DNA of 9,426 nt, from contig JALHTN010000291.1 of the NCBI GenBank assembly GCA_022865865.1, forward strand, positions 1 to 9,426, read 5' to 3'. The notes under the pieces are model-generated. The model had not been told where the DNA came from. It saw only the letters and a list, made by a program, of their open reading frames with translations, and did not search any database. The translations under genes and the position numbers were made by a program. The stretch is from Anaerolineales bacterium (GTDB taxonomy: Bacteria; Chloroflexota; Anaerolineae; Anaerolineales; UBA4823). Below are positions 1 through 6,449 of the stretch, in pieces. Within the stretch, counting starts at the first letter, position 1, and the number at the start of each line of letters is the position of its first letter.

Positions 1-767
1 ACACCGTCTGCCGGGACACTGCTCCCGGGTCGAATTAATACAAGATCACCGGATCGTAATTCACTTGCAGGAAATTCTTCGACGCTGCCGTCTGGTTGAA
101 TACGTTCAGCTTTATCGGGCATGAGCTTGGCCAGCTCGTTAAGTGCACCAGAAGCCTGGCGCACACTGCGCATCTCGAGCCAGTGACCGAGCAGCATTAC
201 ATCGATCAATGTGACCAACTCCCAGAAGAAAGTCGGTCCGAGAGAGAAGAAAAATGCTGCCAGGCTGTACACGAATGCAACACCGATTGCTAAAGTGATC
301 AATGTCATCATGCCGGGTTTGCGAGAACGGATTTCAGGACCAGCCATTCGAATGAAGGGGACACCACCATAGATGAAGATAACCACTGATATTGTAGGGG
401 TGATCAATTGGCTCCCAGGGAAGGTAGGCATGCTGAAACCAAAGAAACCCTGAACAGCCGGGCTGAATAACAACACCGGGACCGAGAGAGCCAGACTCAC
501 CCAAAACCGCTTGCGGAACATCTCTTCGTGCCCTCTGTGATCTACATGACCACTGTGATCCTGGTGTTGTTCTGCGGCAGTATGTGTATCATGCTCAGTT
601 TGTTCCTCATGTCCCATAGAGGAAGTACCTGTTTCAGGAGGTATATGCTCGTGATGGCCAACATGCTCTGAATGACTTGTATCCATTTCCATTTCAGACG
701 AATGTTGTCCTTCAGGAATTTCCCCCTCTAAATGTTCGTGTCCCTTGTGTTGGTTGTTATCCATCAT
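1..767 (-). CDS. copB: Copper-translocating P-type ATPase, CopB-like, 3' part off window
   Basis: Exports copper across the cytoplasmic membrane using ATP, by family assignment. The 255 visible residues open with a roughly 80-residue tail very rich in His, Met and Glu (repeated [21 protein letters not shown]), a metal-binding N-terminus typical of CopB/P1B-3 ATPases instead of the CxxC domains of CopA. The junction [10 protein letters not shown] then leads into the first membrane helices. [16 protein letters not shown] and [20 protein letters not shown] follow, and PGSSVPADG marks the start of the actuator domain at the window edge. The phosphorylation DKTGT and the CPC/CPH transport motifs lie outside, so the metal is inferred. 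ATG at 767 is chosen because GAGG lies just upstream and the His-rich tail starts here; a second ATG follows directly. A copy of the shared 40-bp element lies 104 nt upstream. Neighbouring cupredoxin and Met-rich sensor genes support copper. Silver is an alternative. Confidence 0.85.
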   Translation of the reverse strand, partial: MMDNNQHKGHEHLEGEIPEGQHSSEMEMDTSHSEHVGHHEHIPPETGTSSMGHEEQTEHDTHTAAEQHQDHSGHVDHRGHEEMFRKRFWVSLALSVPVLLFSPAVQGFFGFSMPTFPGSQLITPTISVVIFIYGGVPFIRMAGPEIRSRKPGMMTLITLAIGVAFVYSLAAFFFSLGPTFFWELVTLIDVMLLGHWLEMRSVRQASGALNELAKLMPDKAERIQPDGSVEEFPASELRSGDLVLIRPGSSVPADG

Positions 768-1243
768 TCACATCCTCAGTGTTTAAGTTGAAGCTTTCCT
801 TTCACTTCTCTTTTTGTTGATTTATACTTGATCCACCTGATATTTTAATTTCATAATTCTTATCCAACTAGCGCTCTTTGGCGGAGACGGATGTAGGCAG
901 AATAGCGTATAAGGACATTAACCTTCAATGTAATAATAAGAAGGTTCAAGGATGCACAAGATGGTGAATGACGTCTTTTTACATTGTAGTGGCAATCATA
1001 CTTTTATAGCAGCTTTTGTTCACTGATACTTTCCCCAAGCACATGAGTCGGTTCAAGCAGGTTTAAGATTCTAAGAACAGGTCAAATTTTGTAACTGGAA
1101 GATTGAGAATGATAGTAATGGATGAATTGTGCGGTAACAATATCCAGAGAATATGACCCAAAGAATTCCTTCATCTGAAAATGGGGGGATTAAATTTCCG
1201 CTACGCTCCATCACAATGTAAACCCCTAGATCAACTCTACGCG
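768..1243. other. Intergenic region upstream of copB
   Basis: These 476 bases separate copB from the methyltransferase gene; both genes are on the minus strand. I find no convincing coding frame. The recognisable content is the 40-bp shared element at 871-910, which should mark the copB promoter region and leaves a leader of about 100 nt. The stretch 911-1243 is AT-rich and shows no strong hairpin followed by a U-tract, so I cannot point to a terminator for the methyltransferase operon that ends at 1244. Confidence 0.6.
871..910 (+). promoter_or_regulatory. Shared 40-bp regulatory element, copB copy
   Basis: Read on the plus strand, this begins with GCGC, continues with TTTGGCGGAGA and ends with GTAGGCAGAATAGCGTAT, a degenerate inverted repeat. 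It matches the element at 8279-8240 (minus) at 30 of 40 positions without gaps, including an 11-base identical block. Relative to copB, the inverted repeat is distal and the GCGC end proximal, 104 nt before the start codon. This is the same arrangement as in front of the selenoprotein and cupredoxin genes. It is probably an operator or activator site. Confidence 0.6.
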
Positions 1244-2011
1244 CTAGCTGACTCCCCTTCCAACGCTTGACTCTTTCTCAATAATACTTGGATTAATTCG
1301 AAATGGAATGAGCAATGGCACGTTGCGTTGATAAGTACGATAAGACTCTCCGTATGCTGTTACTAGTCCTCGCTCTTCGAGTAGTATCGCTAATACTACC
1401 CAGATCGTGAATAAAAGATTAAATAACAACCGATCCAGAGTCAGATTTGGGTTCGACCAGATCATCAACAGGGAGGCTAAGTAAAGTGGGTGACGAATCC
1501 AACGATATGGTCCCCGGTCTGTGACCAACATTGATTCAGATTGCTTGTCGCGCAGATCATCCACCATAGGCTCGAGACGAAAATTAACGAAGAGACCCAG
1601 CGCCCAGATAGTCCAGCCAACACCCACAATCGCCAAGACAAATATCACCCGCAGGAACAAGCGAATGGGACCTTGAGGTGATACCAGCGTATAGGCTGTT
1701 TCCTGCCAGAAAACTACTAGTGAAAACACAGCTATGCCCGAGGCAACTGCATAAAATGCACCAGAATATTGCATATGCAAGAACCGCGCCAACCACTGGC
1801 GAAACGGTTTTCGAGCCATGAGGCTATGTTGAGTGAAAAATAAGAGACAGAGAAATGTATCAAAAATGAGCACCTGGATATCGCTCATCCACAGATCCAC
1901 CAGGTTGTAAGAACCACGAAAGAGAAAAATCATGAATATCAGCAGCCCCCCTCCGCCAATTAAACCCGCGAAAGTAAGCATCAAGTATGTTAAAGATCTA
2001 CTCGTTTTCAT
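1244..2011 (-). CDS. Integral-membrane methyltransferase, NnrU/MddA/isoprenylcysteine methyltransferase-like
   Basis: A 255-residue polytopic membrane protein with about six hydrophobic helices. An N-terminal helix pair is followed by TQHSLMARKPFRQW (His62 region), typical of the NnrU/MddA branch. The C-terminal half carries the SAM-binding signature of the ICMT/phospholipid methyltransferase fold: RGPYRWIRHPLYLASLL, then an LEERGL..YGESYRTYQRNVP stretch. MddA enzymes of this size methylate methanethiol to dimethyl sulfide; others in the family methylate lipids or prenylcysteine, so the substrate is not settled. The start at ATG 2011 is well supported by GGAGG four bases upstream. It probably ends the operon begun by the two SHOCT genes (104-nt gap). 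In this context an S- or Se-methylating detoxification role is an attractive but untested idea. Confidence 0.75.
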   Translation of the reverse strand: MKTSRSLTYLMLTFAGLIGGGGLLIFMIFLFRGSYNLVDLWMSDIQVLIFDTFLCLLFFTQHSLMARKPFRQWLARFLHMQYSGAFYAVASGIAVFSLVVFWQETAYTLVSPQGPIRLFLRVIFVLAIVGVGWTIWALGLFVNFRLEPMVDDLRDKQSESMLVTDRGPYRWIRHPLYLASLLMIWSNPNLTLDRLLFNLLFTIWVVLAILLEERGLVTAYGESYRTYQRNVPLLIPFRINPSIIEKESSVGRGVS

Positions 2012-2114
2012 CGTTCCTCCGTGTCTTTCAACTTAATTACTGAGCTACTGCCATCCATTTGAGCTTGCCAGATCTGCTATTGGAATTGTCCTTCACAAAG
2101 TAACATATCAATCT

Positions 2115-2354
2115 TCAAACCAGGTCGGATTTCATCAATTCGTACTGCTCTCGATTAATCTCACCACGGGCATATCGTAAGTCCAAAATCTTGTCGGCAC
2201 TCAGTTCGCGGCTTTGAGATGTACCGGAGAATCGCTGGTTGCCAGCAAACAGCGATTTAACTAACCAAATCCCCAAGGCAATCAATCCTGCCCATATAAC
2301 AAGTAATAAAAACAACCCAAAAATCATCATGATAAACGGTCCTTTCATCCTCAT
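2115..2354 (-). CDS. Small SHOCT-domain membrane protein
   Basis: A 79-residue protein with one membrane helix (about residues 8-32) and a C-terminal SHOCT domain (short C-terminal domain, about residues 52-78), seen as ADKILDLRYARGEINREQYE. SHOCT segments occur at the ends of many small membrane proteins and are thought to mediate oligomerisation; no enzymatic role is apparent. It lacks the Gly/Trp/Met-rich segment of its upstream neighbour, whose SHOCT end is closely similar, so the pair look like paralogues. The start is ambiguous. ATG 2354 and ATG 2348 have poor ribosome sites, while ATG 2330 has AAAGGA nine bases upstream and would give a 71-residue protein that keeps the helix. It is probably co-transcribed with the gene at 2399-2791, 44 nt upstream. 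Confidence 0.75.
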   Translation of the reverse strand: MRMKGPFIMMIFGLFLLLVIWAGLIALGIWLVKSLFAGNQRFSGTSQSRELSADKILDLRYARGEINREQYELMKSDLV

Positions 2355-2398
2355 CTCTGCATTATTGCGTCATCGAGATGTTATGATTCAATATTCGA

Positions 2399-2791
2399 TT
2401 AATTCAAATCATCTAGCATCTGCAGGTATTGTTCGCGCGTGATTTCACCACGGGCGTAGCGGATCTGTAAAATATCACGCGGTGATGGTTGTGTTTCCGC
2501 CATCTGATAAGGATCTACTTCTCCTGCCCTGCTAGATATCAAGCCGCGCACCAGCCCAACGATACCTAAGACAACCAGCACGACAAACCCAACTGGGATC
2601 AACCACATAAGGATGATCCTAAACCAACCAAAGGAACCAAATCCCCATTCGTGCATCATGCCTGAGGGCCACCCGCCCATCATCCCCCATCCCCAGTTAT
2701 TCCAACCACCAAGAAAGCTCATGCCTACGAATATTATGAACAATAATGCGATACTAAAAACAGCCACTGCTACCCAAAGTGATTTCTTCAT
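2399..2791 (-). CDS. SHOCT-domain membrane protein with Gly/Trp/Met-rich loop
   Basis: A 130-residue protein. Helix 1 spans about residues 5-27. A strikingly Gly/Trp/Met-rich external loop follows (about 28-54, including GWGMMGGWPSGMMHEWGFG), then helix 2 (about 57-84) and a C-terminal SHOCT domain (about 103-129) containing DILQIRYARGEITREQY. Met and His residues in the loop could hold a soft metal such as Cu(I), but this is inference; similar GWGMM-rich loops are common in uncharacterised SHOCT proteins. ATG 2791 is preceded by GGAG with nine bases of spacing. It is the first gene of the likely operon SHOCT-SHOCT-methyltransferase. A CsoR-box-like palindrome lies 89 nt upstream of its start. 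Confidence 0.8.
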   Translation of the reverse strand: MKKSLWVAVAVFSIALLFIIFVGMSFLGGWNNWGWGMMGGWPSGMMHEWGFGSFGWFRIILMWLIPVGFVVLVVLGIVGLVRGLISSRAGEVDPYQMAETQPSPRDILQIRYARGEITREQYLQMLDDLN

Positions 2792-2879
2792 ATTTCATTT
2801 CTCCTATACACCATTATCGTAACTAGACAAGATGAAGTTTCCTTGAAGGGAATTTAAAGAAATGGTAAAGATGTCCGAT

Positions 2880-2893
2880 ATACCTTAGGGTAT
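2880..2893. promoter_or_regulatory. CsoR-box-like imperfect palindrome upstream of SHOCT operon
   Basis: ATACCTTAGGGTAT is an imperfect palindrome, pairing at six of seven symmetric positions, 89 nt upstream of the 2791 start. CsoR-family copper repressors typically bind ATACCC..GGGTAT-type palindromes around a TA-rich centre, so a degenerate CsoR-like operator is plausible. No csoR gene is in the window, and a 14-bp imperfect palindrome can arise by chance. Confidence 0.3.
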
Positions 2894-2970
2894 CTTTCTT
2901 TACTGGATAATTTCATTTACGAATTCCCCCACGTTAACTTTTATTGACGGCTTCAGATGATAAATTCTTA

Positions 2971-3002
2971 CCAAATAGGCATCATTGCTTATGCCTATTT
3001 GG
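2971..3002. repeat. Perfect 12-bp inverted repeat, 8-nt loop
   Basis: CCAAATAGGCAT (2971-2982) is followed by eight bases and then its exact reverse complement at 2991-3002. It lies 138 nt beyond the stop codon of the sensor kinase and could end that operon's transcript. However, neither strand has a U-tract after the stem, so it is not a canonical intrinsic terminator. Bases 2975-2992 (ATAGGCATCATTGCTTAT) resemble the inverted-repeat half of the shared 40-bp element (15 of 18 with the 6326-6343 site). The GCGC/GGCGGAGA block is absent. An operator for the SHOCT operon is an alternative. Confidence 0.6.
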
Positions 3003-3139
3003 AAAGGAGCTCTTCGACGATTTCGATCCATTCTATTTTGTGTTAATAAGTCATACATTGGAGATTTTCAAATAAACGAATAATTACGCAACCATGAACT
3101 ATTTAGGGGTCACAATTGCAGAGTCACATACATGAGCAA

Positions 3140-4294
3140 TTATCCTTTAATCGGCAGAGTGAATATAAACGTGCTGCCTTTTCCAGAACCGGGGCTCTCG
3201 ACCCAAATCCGGCCCCCATGTGCTTCAACCAGGTATTTGGCGATCGTCAGCCCAATCCCGCTGCCTCCCCCCACGCGGGACCGAGATTTATCAATTCGAT
3301 AAAAGCGGGTAAAGATATATTCCAAGTGTTCCGCAGATAATCCAATCCCAGTGTCAGAAACCGATGTGATTATTTCATTATCATGATGGGTTGTTGCAAC
3401 CTTTACTTTTCCCCCGCTAGGTGTATATTGCAGGGCGTTTCCCACCAAATTTAACAGAACCTGTCCGATACGGTCCTCATCAGCTTTCACTTTGGGCAGA
3501 CCATTGGGAACATCGATCTCAAGGATGACGCCTTTTTCCTCAAATTGCAGCGCTAAGCGGTTCACAGTTGCAGTCACCAAATCAAGCACATCAACAGGTT
3601 TGAATTCTAGTTCATAGGCTCCGGCTTCTACCCGGCTTAGCTCTTGCAAATCGCTGACTAATTTTTGCAATCGATCAGCCTCTCGATAGATTCCATGAAA
3701 GGTTTCCTCATTCGCAGGTAACACACCATCCATTAAGCCTTCCATCGAACCTTTGATTGTTGTCAAAGGAGTGCGCAGCTCGTGGGATACATCGCCAATC
3801 AGTTGGCGGCGCATTACTTCGACCTGCTCTAATTTTGCAGCCATTTGATTAAAACTTAAGGCTAATTGGGACAACTCGTCCAATTCACCTTTCGATGGAT
3901 CTCCGGGTACGTGCACCCGTTCCTTATAATGTCCTTCAGAAATGAACCTGCTGGCAATCATCATTTCACGTACTGGAGTCACCACCTGTCTGCTAACAAA
4001 TAAGCTGACCGCAATGGCAGTTATCACAGCCGCCAAAGCAGCGATTGTCAGAGCTTCATTTACTGCGGACCGAAAATTTGTAAACAGATCAGCGTTTAAA
4101 TCCATTCCCATGGAGGATGAACCCATCATGGTCACCATCATTGAACCCATATCTGCCAGATGGCGATCAAAAGACCTTGGCAGGATAAACTCGGTTGCTG
4201 TTGTGAGGACGATAGCCCCGATCATAATTACAATCAGATATGAGATAAAGATTTTCCAACTTAAGTGACGTCGTACGGCGGAAATCATAATCAC
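3140..4294 (-). CDS. Sensor histidine kinase with Met-rich external loop
   Basis: A 384-residue membrane histidine kinase of the BaeS/CpxA/CusS layout. TM1 is about residues 14-34, then a short external loop (35-81), TM2 (82-101), HAMP (102-155), HisKA with GDVSHELRTPL (phospho-acceptor His171), and HATPase_c with N-box LLNLVGNALQYTP, G1 DTGIGL, F-box FTRFYRIDKS and G2 GGSGIGL. All catalytic motifs are intact. The loop has seven Met in residues 49-64 (MGSMMVTMMGSSSMGM), a pattern suited to Cu(I)/Ag(I), so I infer a soft-metal ligand. The start is a GTG at 4294 overlapping the TGA of the response-regulator gene; an in-frame ATG at 4288 would remove only two residues. Translational coupling to the regulator is therefore expected. 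It is the last gene of the selenoprotein operon. Confidence 0.9.
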   Translation of the reverse strand: MIMISAVRRHLSWKIFISYLIVIMIGAIVLTTATEFILPRSFDRHLADMGSMMVTMMGSSSMGMDLNADLFTNFRSAVNEALTIAALAAVITAIAVSLFVSRQVVTPVREMMIASRFISEGHYKERVHVPGDPSKGELDELSQLALSFNQMAAKLEQVEVMRRQLIGDVSHELRTPLTTIKGSMEGLMDGVLPANEETFHGIYREADRLQKLVSDLQELSRVEAGAYELEFKPVDVLDLVTATVNRLALQFEEKGVILEIDVPNGLPKVKADEDRIGQVLLNLVGNALQYTPSGGKVKVATTHHDNEIITSVSDTGIGLSAEHLEYIFTRFYRIDKSRSRVGGGSGIGLTIAKYLVEAHGGRIWVESPGSGKGSTFIFTLPIKG

Positions 4295-4974
4295 CCTACC
4301 TCGTCTTCAAAACGATAGCCGACTCCACGAACCGTGGTGATATATTCATCACCGATTTTTTTCCGGATGTGACCGATATGAACGTCTACAACCCTTAATT
4401 CTCCAAAATATTCATGCCCCCAGACATCTTCCAACAGCTGCTCTCGGCTGAGAACTAATCCGCGATGTTCTGCTAAAGATTTCATCAAATCAAATTCGGT
4501 TGTTGTGAGTTCAATGAGCTGGTCACCAACCCAAACCTTTCTTCTGCCAGTATCAATTCTGATATGTTTGAATACCAGCACGCTTACATCCGGAGAACCT
4601 CCCCCGTTACCCATTCTACGTACTGCAGCTTTAATCCGGGCGACCAATTCTCGCGGGCTGAAAGGTTTGGTCACATAATCATCAGCTCCAATTGAGAGTC
4701 CAACAATCTTGTCGATTTCTTCTGATTTTGCAGTAAGCATTATTACATATGTATCTGACTCCCGGCGAATTTTACTCAGGAGCTCAATCCCATCCATACC
4801 AGGGAGCATGATATCCAACAGGATCAAATCAGGGTTAAAAGCACGAAAGACTTGAAGCCCTGATACTCCATCTGCGGCGGTATATATCTCATACCCTTCT
4901 GGGCGAAGATATGATGTCACCAAATTAATGATGGCTTCCTCATCATCGATAACCAATATTTTGACTTTGGACAT
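4291..4974 (-). CDS. OmpR-family response regulator
   Basis: A 227-residue DNA-binding response regulator. The receiver domain (about 1-118) has the acidic pair Asp10/Asp11, phospho-acceptor Asp54 in LLLDIMLPGMDG, Thr81 and Lys103 in VTKPFSP. A winged-helix Trans_reg_C domain (about 128-224) ends with VVDVHIGHIRKKI and TTVRGVGYRF. It is complete and of normal family length. It is the cognate partner of the overlapping kinase gene downstream. The ATG at 4974 has no clear Shine-Dalgarno sequence, so translation may depend on the upstream rhodanese gene (42-nt gap). Likely targets are promoters of this island. It is one of two candidates for recognising the shared 40-bp element, although OmpR-type regulators usually prefer direct repeats. 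Confidence 0.93.
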   Translation of the reverse strand: MSKVKILVIDDEEAIINLVTSYLRPEGYEIYTAADGVSGLQVFRAFNPDLILLDIMLPGMDGIELLSKIRRESDTYVIMLTAKSEEIDKIVGLSIGADDYVTKPFSPRELVARIKAAVRRMGNGGGSPDVSVLVFKHIRIDTGRRKVWVGDQLIELTTTEFDLMKSLAEHRGLVLSREQLLEDVWGHEYFGELRVVDVHIGHIRKKIGDEYITTVRGVGYRFEDEVG

Positions 4975-5016
4975 TTGATTAAAGGATTACTTTTATGAAT
5001 ATATTTACTGATTGAG

Positions 5017-5445
5017 TCATTCCAGCGGTTGTCCTGCAGCTTTCCATGCGTTGAATCCGCCATCCAGGTTCCAAACATTATTATAGCCCAGGCTCACAAG
5101 GGTTTTTGATGCAGTACTGCTCATGTTCCCACTGCGACAATAAAGCACGATTTTGGCGTCTTTATCTGCAGGAAGTTGATCCAAATTCTGGTCGATTTGA
5201 TCAAAAGGGATTGAAAGATCTGTGTTCGGGAGATCCCCCTCGAACGGGATATGCACATTGACGAAGGTGAAGTCCTTATCTTCCAACATCGCAATTAATT
5301 CTGGAACGGTGACGTCTGTGTACGTTCCACCATCAAATGAAACAATTTTACCTATATCTTCCCCAGAAGATGGCACAGGTGAAGCACCACATGCCGCAGT
5401 AATTAATGTTCCAATAACCAGGATAATAATCAGTAACCTGTTCAT
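5017..5445 (-). CDS. Rhodanese-domain lipoprotein
   Basis: A 142-residue extracytoplasmic rhodanese anchored as a lipoprotein: the hydrophobic signal ends in LITAAC with Cys19 as the lipidation site. A single rhodanese domain spans about residues 43-140. Its active-site loop is intact, [10 protein letters not shown] with Cys103 as the persulfide-carrying residue, and [21 protein letters not shown] closes the fold. The usual DVR motif of the first half is replaced by [13 protein letters not shown], a variant seen in a subset of rhodaneses. Such proteins carry sulfane sulfur or handle thiol redox; the substrate here is unknown. GGAGAG lies nine bases upstream of ATG 5445. It follows the selenoprotein gene after 63 nt and precedes the response regulator by 42 nt, so its redox partner may be the selenothioredoxin. 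Confidence 0.9.
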   Translation of the reverse strand: MNRLLIIILVIGTLITAACGASPVPSSGEDIGKIVSFDGGTYTDVTVPELIAMLEDKDFTFVNVHIPFEGDLPNTDLSIPFDQIDQNLDQLPADKDAKIVLYCRSGNMSSTASKTLVSLGYNNVWNLDGGFNAWKAAGQPLE

Positions 5446-5508
5446 TTAATTTTTCTCTCCGTATTATATATATGTAGTTTGTGCTTTGAATTCGCGAATT
5501 GGGTTGGT

Positions 5509-6243
5509 CTAACCACCAGCAAATTGGGGACCGAGTAATTCCGATAGAAGTTCGATAACATCAGGGGCGTTCCCGACATACAGAGCAATGATCTTCCCGG
5601 ATTGATAAAAATGGGGTGTGTCGATCCAGGTGATCATGGTTGTGCCAACAGAAGTTCCATCAGCAGAGACCAGCACCGCCTCCTTATTCGCTTCTTCTTC
5701 ACTCAAATATTCAAAGACTTGCACATCTTCGTCATTCAGCTTGATGACTTGACCTTGCGGAGTGAAGAAGGGTTGGGATACTTTTTCACCTGTTTCAACT
5801 GAGGCACCGGTTGATTTCAATTCCTCGAGCATACTGGCGTAATTAGAAACCTCCTGCTCCGGCTGTTCATCCAACACCATTCGGATTTGGTCTGTCAATA
5901 TTGCAGTAGGTTGCTCACCAACCCCAGACCAGAGTGTTTTTCCATCTGGGCCCAACAACACAAAGCCTGGATGACCGCGTAAGCTATAAGATTGAAATGC
6001 AGTTTTCCCGGTTGGGGAATTCGCATCTATCCTTTGAAATTCAACCTGATCTCGGTAATTCTCTTCCAACCCGTCCACGACGGGTGCCATTTTGGCTCAA
6101 GGCGCTCAAGGATCAGTATAAAAAAATACAAAAGTATATTTATCAGGTGATTGCGTAATTGGTGATACTTGATTGCTTACACAACTGCTTAAAACGACTA
6201 CCAACGTTGCTGGGATCACCAACAACAACCAAATATATCTCAT
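5509..6243 (-). CDS. Thioredoxin-fold selenoprotein lipoprotein with Sec-x-x-Sec active site
   Basis: Reading two in-frame UGA codons as selenocysteine gives 244 residues from ATG 6243, with AAAGGA eight bases upstream. A lipoprotein signal ends in VVVLSSC (Cys21). The thioredoxin strand YTFVFFYTDP leads into U46-A-P-U49-AKMAPVVDGLEENY, where the UGAs occupy both cysteine positions of a CxxC motif. A cis-proline loop (LRGHPGFVLL, Pro92) and GPDGKTLW complete the fold to about residue 125. Residues about 135-244 form a second conserved-looking region (DVQVFEYLSEEEA, TMITWIDTPHFY, ALYVG, LLGPQFAGG), similar to uncharacterised bacterial lipoprotein domains. No Cys exists besides Cys21, so the UxxU pair would be the only redox centre. 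An ATG-only call at 6090 loses the signal peptide and active site. The gene ends in TAG. It leads the operon with rhodanese and sensor genes. It probably reduces thiols, selenols or metal-stressed disulfides outside the membrane; the substrate is unknown. Confidence 0.85.
6066..6096 (-). promoter_or_regulatory. Bacterial SECIS hairpin
   Basis: In the mRNA, ACCCGUC (6085-6079) pairs perfectly with GACGGGU (6075-6069) around a three-base GUG loop (6078-6076). The stem begins 11 nt after the second UGA, as in E. coli fdhF. The loop lies 18 nt after the second UGA and 27 nt after the first, both within the 16-37 nt range used in bacterial SECIS models, and the loop begins with the expected GU. 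CCAA (6095-6092) and UUGG (6069-6066) can add a lower stem across a bulge. One hairpin could serve both UGAs through SelB. Confidence 0.75.
6097..6108 (-). other. UGA-GCG-CCU-UGA: predicted double selenocysteine site
   Basis: On the minus strand, codons 46 and 49 of the thioredoxin-fold gene are both TGA, separated by Ala-Pro. The frame is otherwise open from 6243 to 5509, and the protein on both sides is clearly thioredoxin. UGA is the normal terminator of three genes here (at 2115, 4291 and 5017), which excludes a reassigned code. Chance nonsense mutations at exactly the two catalytic positions are very unlikely. Confidence 0.85.
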
Positions 6244-6303
6244 CGAGTACATCCTTTATGCATATGAATTATCGAGTATATCCAATAACGCTGGTATCCC
6301 TCA

Positions 6304-6343
6304 GCGCAATATGACGGGCTTGGTGATAGGCAATTTTGCTTAT
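6304..6343 (+). promoter_or_regulatory. Shared 40-bp regulatory element, selenoprotein operon copy
   Basis: Read on the plus strand, it starts GCGCAAT and ends ATAGGCAATTTTGCTTAT, an inverted repeat of 7-8 bases with a 2-base spacer. Ungapped alignment to the element at 8279-8240 (minus) gives 28 of 40 identities. Its GCGC end is 61 nt before ATG 6243, with the same orientation toward the gene as at copB and cupredoxin. A TATACT -10-like hexamer lies between it and the start, but no good -35 is evident. Confidence 0.6.
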
Positions 6344-6449
6344 AAGGAAGCGGGGATCGAAGAATGGGATGGATGATTTTGGGAAGTACTGCGATGTGGG
6401 AAATTTTAGAAAAGCTAATAATCAATATGCAATATACTCCGCTCGATGT

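Larger units (their letters stand above)
2792..3139. other. Intergenic region between SHOCT operon and sensor kinase operon
   Basis: These 348 non-coding bases hold two structured sites, annotated separately: an ATACC..GGTAT palindrome at 2880-2893 and a perfect 12-bp hairpin at 2971-3002. The rest is AT-rich. A possible minus-strand -10 hexamer GATAAT lies close upstream of the 2791 start, but I see no convincing -35 partner. No coding frame is supported. Confidence 0.6.

Noticed and set aside
980..988. TACATTGTA as a CopY-type cop box near copB
   Set aside because: The half-sites are separated by one base rather than the two of TACAnnTGTA, it occurs once, and it is over 200 nt from the copB start.
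5489..5500. AATTCGCGAATT perfect palindrome between the selenoprotein and rhodanese genes
   Set aside because: It is short, lies inside an operon, has no second copy in the window and no U-tract; chance or a minor processing site is as likely.
5509..6090. A complete 193-residue gene starting at ATG 6090
   Set aside because: It would begin in the middle of a thioredoxin domain with no active site, no signal peptide and no Shine-Dalgarno sequence. The upstream frame with two UGAs supplies all three.
6097..6108. Pseudogene with two nonsense mutations, or a UGA-reassigned genetic code
   Set aside because: The frame is otherwise intact, the UGAs fall exactly on both CxxC positions, a SECIS-like hairpin follows, and three neighbouring genes use UGA as stop.
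6244..6449. Small overlapping open frames on both strands
   Set aside because: They have no recognisable protein features or ribosome sites and overlap the 40-bp element and leader of the selenoprotein gene.
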